DNA of 9,769 nucleotides, taken from Bacteroides sp. (GTDB taxonomy: Bacteria; Bacteroidota; Bacteroidia; Bacteroidales; SM23-62). The notes beneath the pieces are model-generated. The model did not search any database, was not told the DNA's origin, and was given only the letters and a program-made list of their open reading frames with translations. The position numbers were made by a program, and so were the translations under genes. Below, one piece after another: positions 6,765 to 9,769 of this stretch. The DNA is taken from contig JAUVKJ010000041.1 of the NCBI GenBank assembly GCA_030592145.1, positions 1-9,769 of the forward strand. Reading direction: 5' to 3'. Position 1 is the first letter of the stretch; each line of letters opens with the position of its first letter.

Positions 6765-7952
6765 ATGAAGGAAGTGGTCAGAATAGTGTTGAAATCGGGA
6801 AAGGACCAGAGTGCCAAAAGATACCATCCCTGGATTTTTTCAGGAGCCATCAAGAAAATATACGGGGAGCCCGGTGAAGGAGATATTGTGCTTGTATTTT
6901 CCAACAAGGATGAATTCCTGGGGGCGGGACATTACCAGGATAGCTCCATAGCCGTCCGTATCCTTTCGTTCCGGGACCGGGAAATCGGGGAAGCATTTCT
7001 TACAGAGCGCCTGGGCGATGCGGTAAGAGCGAGAAGGGGACTCGGACTGCCTGACAATCCCTTAACCAATGCTTTCAGGCTGGTGAATGCGGAAGGTGAC
7101 GGGCTGCCGGGATTGATCATCGATCTCTACAACGGAGCAGCCGTCATGCAGTTTCATTCCATCGGGATGCACCGGAACAGGAATGCCCTTATCAATGGAT
7201 TGAAAGAGGTACTGGGGGAGAAGCTTACAAGCATCTATGACAAGAGCACATCCACCCTGCCTTCCCGGTATGCTTCCGCACAGAAGAATGAGTACCTGCT
7301 GGGAGGACCCGGCGACACTGAAATTATTGAACATGGGAATAAGTTTATAATTGACTTTGAAAGGGGACAAAAAACAGGTTTTTATATTGACCAGCGCGAA
7401 AACCGGAAGTTGCTGGCAGATTATGCCGACGGAAAAAAGGTTCTGAATCTCTTCGGCTACACCGGCGGTTTCTCTGTTTATGCCCGGCAGGGAGGCGCTA
7501 AACTTGTGCATACGGTAGACAGCTCGGCGCACGCCATTGAGATGGCCGATCAGAATATGTCATTTAATTTCGGGGAAGATGACAGGCACCGGGGGATCAC
7601 AGCCGATGCCTTTAAATACCTGGGGGCGCCGGAAGAGGAATATGACCTTGTGATACTGGACCCTCCGGCGTTCGCAAAGCATCACAACGTTCTTCATAAC
7701 GCCCTTCAGGGCTACAAGAAACTGAACGCAAAGGCTATAGGAATGATCCGGCCCGGAGGAATCCTTTTTACGTTCTCCTGTTCACAGGCCGTCAGCAGGG
7801 AGAATTTCCGAAAGTCCGTTTTTGTAGCTTCAGCCAATACAGGGCGGCGGGTGCGCATCCTGCACCAGCTTTCCCAGCCGGCCGACCATCCGGTCAGCGT
7901 TTACCATCCGGAAGGGGAATATTTAAAAGGCCTGGTCCTGCTGGTAGATTAG
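6765..7952 (+). CDS. RlmI-like class I SAM-dependent rRNA (cytosine-C5) methyltransferase
   Basis: The 395-residue protein has an N-terminal PUA-like RNA-binding region with the family hallmark RYHPWIFSGAI, then a central region, then a Rossmann methyltransferase. The segment GFYIDQRENRKLL precedes SAM motif I (LNLFGYTGGFSVYA, F230 onward). An acidic ribose-binding residue follows in HTVDSS, motif IV is DPPAFAK (D299), and FSCSQ carries C339, the likely catalytic cysteine of m5C enzymes. E. coli RlmI (YccW) methylates C1962 of 23S rRNA; the same reaction is inferred here. The ATG at 6765 is preferred over a TTG two codons upstream (6759) because the family begins close to the first strand (VVRIVLKSG). 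It converges on tex with two bases between the stop codons. Related RlmL/K-type enzymes have different N-terminal domains (THUMP), which are absent here. Confidence 0.88.
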   Translation: MKEVVRIVLKSGKDQSAKRYHPWIFSGAIKKIYGEPGEGDIVLVFSNKDEFLGAGHYQDSSIAVRILSFRDREIGEAFLTERLGDAVRARRGLGLPDNPLTNAFRLVNAEGDGLPGLIIDLYNGAAVMQFHSIGMHRNRNALINGLKEVLGEKLTSIYDKSTSTLPSRYASAQKNEYLLGGPGDTEIIEHGNKFIIDFERGQKTGFYIDQRENRKLLADYADGKKVLNLFGYTGGFSVYARQGGAKLVHTVDSSAHAIEMADQNMSFNFGEDDRHRGITADAFKYLGAPEEEYDLVILDPPAFAKHHNVLHNALQGYKKLNAKAIGMIRPGGILFTFSCSQAVSRENFRKSVFVASANTGRRVRILHQLSQPADHPVSVYHPEGEYLKGLVLLVD

Positions 7953-7954
7953 AT

Positions 7955-9769
7955 TTACAAGTCTTTCATTGAAAGCTGGATGCGCTTGCGTTCCACTTCC
8001 ACACTTAGTACTTTCACTTTCACGTGCTGATGGATCTTCACGACATCGTTCGGATCGGAGATGAAACGGTCGGCTAACTGGGAAATATGAACCAGTCCGT
8101 CCTGTTTTACCCCAAGGTCAACAAAAGCCCCAAAATTGGTAATGTTGGTAACGATACCGGGGATCACCATCCCTTCTTTAAGGTCTGATATAGTATGTAC
8201 ATCCCGGGCAAATTCGAATACCTTAATTTGGGAGCGGGGATCCCTTCCGGGCTTGGCAAGCTCCTCCATGATATCTTTCAGGGTAGGCATCCCGGTAGAG
8301 GAACTTACATAGTTTTCAAGACGGATCTTGCTTCGCAGAGATTCAGTATCGATAAGTTCCGGCAGAGTGCATCCCTGATCGGAAGCCATTTTCTCAACCA
8401 CTTTGTAGCTTTCCGGGTGCACTGCGCTGTTGTCGAGGGGATGGTCTGCACCGGGGATACGCAGGAAACCGGCCGATTGCTCAAAGGCCTTTTCTCCCAT
8501 CCGGGCTACTTTCAGGACTTCCTTTCTTGAGCGGAAAGGCCCGTTCTCTTTGCGGTGCCCGACGATATTCCAGGCGAGCGTGGGACCAAGTCCCGAGATA
8601 TAGGTCAGCAAATGCTTGCTGGCTGTATTCAGATTTACTCCCACCTTATTAACAGTGCTTTCCACTACCTGGTCCAGGCTTTCCTTCAGGCGACCCTGGT
8701 CCACATCATGCTGGTATTGACCCACTCCTATGGATTTCGGATCGATCTTCACCAGCTCGGCCAGGGGATCCATCAACCGGCGCCCGATTGAAACTGAACC
8801 CCGAACGGTAACATCGTATTCCGGGAACTCTTCCCTGGCAACCTTTGAGGCAGAATAGATCGAGGCACCGTTCTCGTTCACTACGAATACCTGTAAGTCC
8901 CGGTCGAAACGGAGTTTGCGGATGAACTGTTCGGTTTCCCTGCTGGCTGTTCCATTCCCGATTGCAATCGCATCAATTTTATACGAATTTATCAGTGAGG
9001 AAACCTTTTTGGCCGCCGGCCCCTTCTCGTTCTGTGGAGCATGTGGATAGATGGTCTCGTTATGCAGGAGGTTTCCCTGTGGATCCAGGCAAACCAGCTT
9101 GCAGCCTGTGCGGAATCCCGGATCCAGGGCAAGCACTGATTTTTCCCCCAATGGAGCAGCCATAAGCAGTTGCCTGAGATTTTCGGCAAAAACCTTAATG
9201 GCCTCCTCGTCGGCTTTCTCCTTTGAAAGCTTTCTGAATTCGGTCTCTATCGAAGGTTGCAGCAACCGCTTGTAGGAGTCGTGGACTGCTTCCCTTACCT
9301 GTTCTGAAACCTTGAGGTGTCCTTTTACAAAAATACCTTCGAGTAACATAAGGGCGGCTTCCCGGTCGGGTACAACACTTATCTTCAGATACCCCTCGTC
9401 TTCGCCCCTGAGCATGGCCAGCAGGCGGTGAGACGGACAGCGGTTGAGCGGTTCGGAGAATTCAAAATAATCCTTGTATTTGATGCCCTCCTTTTCTTTT
9501 CCCTTAACAAGTTTTGATTCGATAATTGCAGACCTTCCAAAAAGTTTTCGGATGGATTCCCGGGACCGCTTGTTTTCGTTCACCCATTCGGCAATGATGT
9601 CCCGGGCTCCCTGAAGGGCATCCTCTACAGATCCGACCTCGTCCGAAATATATTCTTCAGCCCTTTTTTCGATCATCACCTCCTGTTGCTTCATCAGGAT
9701 CTTTGCCAGGGGTTCTAGTCCCCTTTCACGGGCCACCGATGCCCTGGTTTTTTTCTTTGGCTTAAAAGG
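7955..9769 (-). CDS. tex: Tex family RNA-binding transcriptional accessory protein, N-terminus cut by window edge
   Basis: The frame runs from the stop at 7955-7957 to the right edge without interruption. A GTG at 9734-9736 is not the true start: the 11 codons beyond it read PFKPKKKTRAS and, with the following ARERGLEPLA, reproduce the conserved Tex segment 'Y-K-P-K-R-R-T-x-A-x-x-A-R-E-x-G-L-E-P-L'. About 604 residues are visible against about 770 in E. coli Tex. Numbered from that GTG, the domains are a helical N-terminal region (to about 190) and a YqgF/RNase H-like domain (VLALDPGFRTG at 201, GNGTASRETE at 260, NGASIYSASKVA at 289). These are followed by the GVGQYQHDVDQGRLKESLDQ block (337), helix-hairpin-helix repeats (ISGLGPTLAWNIV, about 380-425), and an S1 RNA-binding domain (521-593) with NFGAFVDLG and DGLVHISQL. 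Tex binds nucleic acid and the transcription/translation machinery and influences gene expression. It is transcribed opposite to all other genes here. Confidence 0.96.
   Translation of the reverse strand, partial: PFKPKKKTRASVARERGLEPLAKILMKQQEVMIEKRAEEYISDEVGSVEDALQGARDIIAEWVNENKRSRESIRKLFGRSAIIESKLVKGKEKEGIKYKDYFEFSEPLNRCPSHRLLAMLRGEDEGYLKISVVPDREAALMLLEGIFVKGHLKVSEQVREAVHDSYKRLLQPSIETEFRKLSKEKADEEAIKVFAENLRQLLMAAPLGEKSVLALDPGFRTGCKLVCLDPQGNLLHNETIYPHAPQNEKGPAAKKVSSLINSYKIDAIAIGNGTASRETEQFIRKLRFDRDLQVFVVNENGASIYSASKVAREEFPEYDVTVRGSVSIGRRLMDPLAELVKIDPKSIGVGQYQHDVDQGRLKESLDQVVESTVNKVGVNLNTASKHLLTYISGLGPTLAWNIVGHRKENGPFRSRKEVLKVARMGEKAFEQSAGFLRIPGADHPLDNSAVHPESYKVVEKMASDQGCTLPELIDTESLRSKIRLENYVSSSTGMPTLKDIMEELAKPGRDPRSQIKVFEFARDVHTISDLKEGMVIPGIVTNITNFGAFVDLGVKQDGLVHISQLADRFISDPNDVVKIHQHVKVKVLSVEVERKRIQLSMKDL

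Noticed and set aside
6470..6907. 145-codon minus-strand open frame across the exonuclease and methyltransferase genes
   Set aside because: It lies opposite two well-supported genes, has no recognisable motif, and reads as an antisense shadow.
7062..7532. 156-codon minus-strand open frame inside the methyltransferase gene
   Set aside because: It is opposite a strongly supported coding region and shows no domain or membrane pattern; long shadows are expected in the higher-GC part.
8195..8530. 111-codon plus-strand open frame inside tex
   Set aside because: It is antisense to conserved Tex helix-hairpin-helix coding sequence and has no motif of its own.

Overview
The window looks like a chromosomal stretch from a member of the Bacteroidota, probably a Bacteroidales or Marinilabiliales relative. 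This rests on the style of the protein sequences, start codons mostly without a strong Shine-Dalgarno sequence, and the gene set (an RlmI-type rRNA methyltransferase, a stand-alone DEDDy exonuclease and Tex). The assignment is inferred, because there is no rRNA or other phylogenetic marker here. No tRNA, rRNA, CRISPR array, insertion sequence or phage module was found.

The left half (2-4782, plus strand) is one tightly packed transcription unit. It holds the 3' end of a class III PLP aminotransferase, a Gfo/Idh/MocA-family NAD(P)-dependent oxidoreductase, a secreted lipoprotein amidohydrolase of the YtcJ (Amidohydro_3) type, a 77-residue two-helix membrane protein resembling DUF3311, and a sodium:solute symporter (SSS). 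Gaps are 3, 10 and 9 bases, and the last two genes overlap by 8 bases. This reads as an uptake and catabolism cassette. The envelope amidohydrolase would trim an amide- or N-acyl-bearing compound, the two-component symporter would import the product, and the cytoplasmic oxidoreductase and aminotransferase would exchange hydroxyl, keto and amino groups. The substrate cannot be read from the sequence.

A 146-base gap (4783-4928) separates the cassette from the next gene. It contains a 20-base near-perfect palindrome just upstream of a TTG-started mannitol-1-phosphate 5-dehydrogenase gene (4929-6116), and a 30-codon reading frame that may be a relic.

The right half holds RNA-metabolism genes: a DEDDy 3'-5' exonuclease (6140-6721) and an RlmI-like PUA-plus-methyltransferase protein (6765-7952) on the plus strand. 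On the minus strand is the RNA-binding protein Tex (7955-9769, N-terminus cut by the window edge), which converges on the methyltransferase with only two bases between stop codons. Hand counts of sample lines show the left cassette near 35-40% GC and the right part near 55-60%, so the two halves may differ in history or expression.

Nothing here is clearly a novel molecular machine. The most interesting items are the five-gene cassette with unknown substrate and its small symporter partner.
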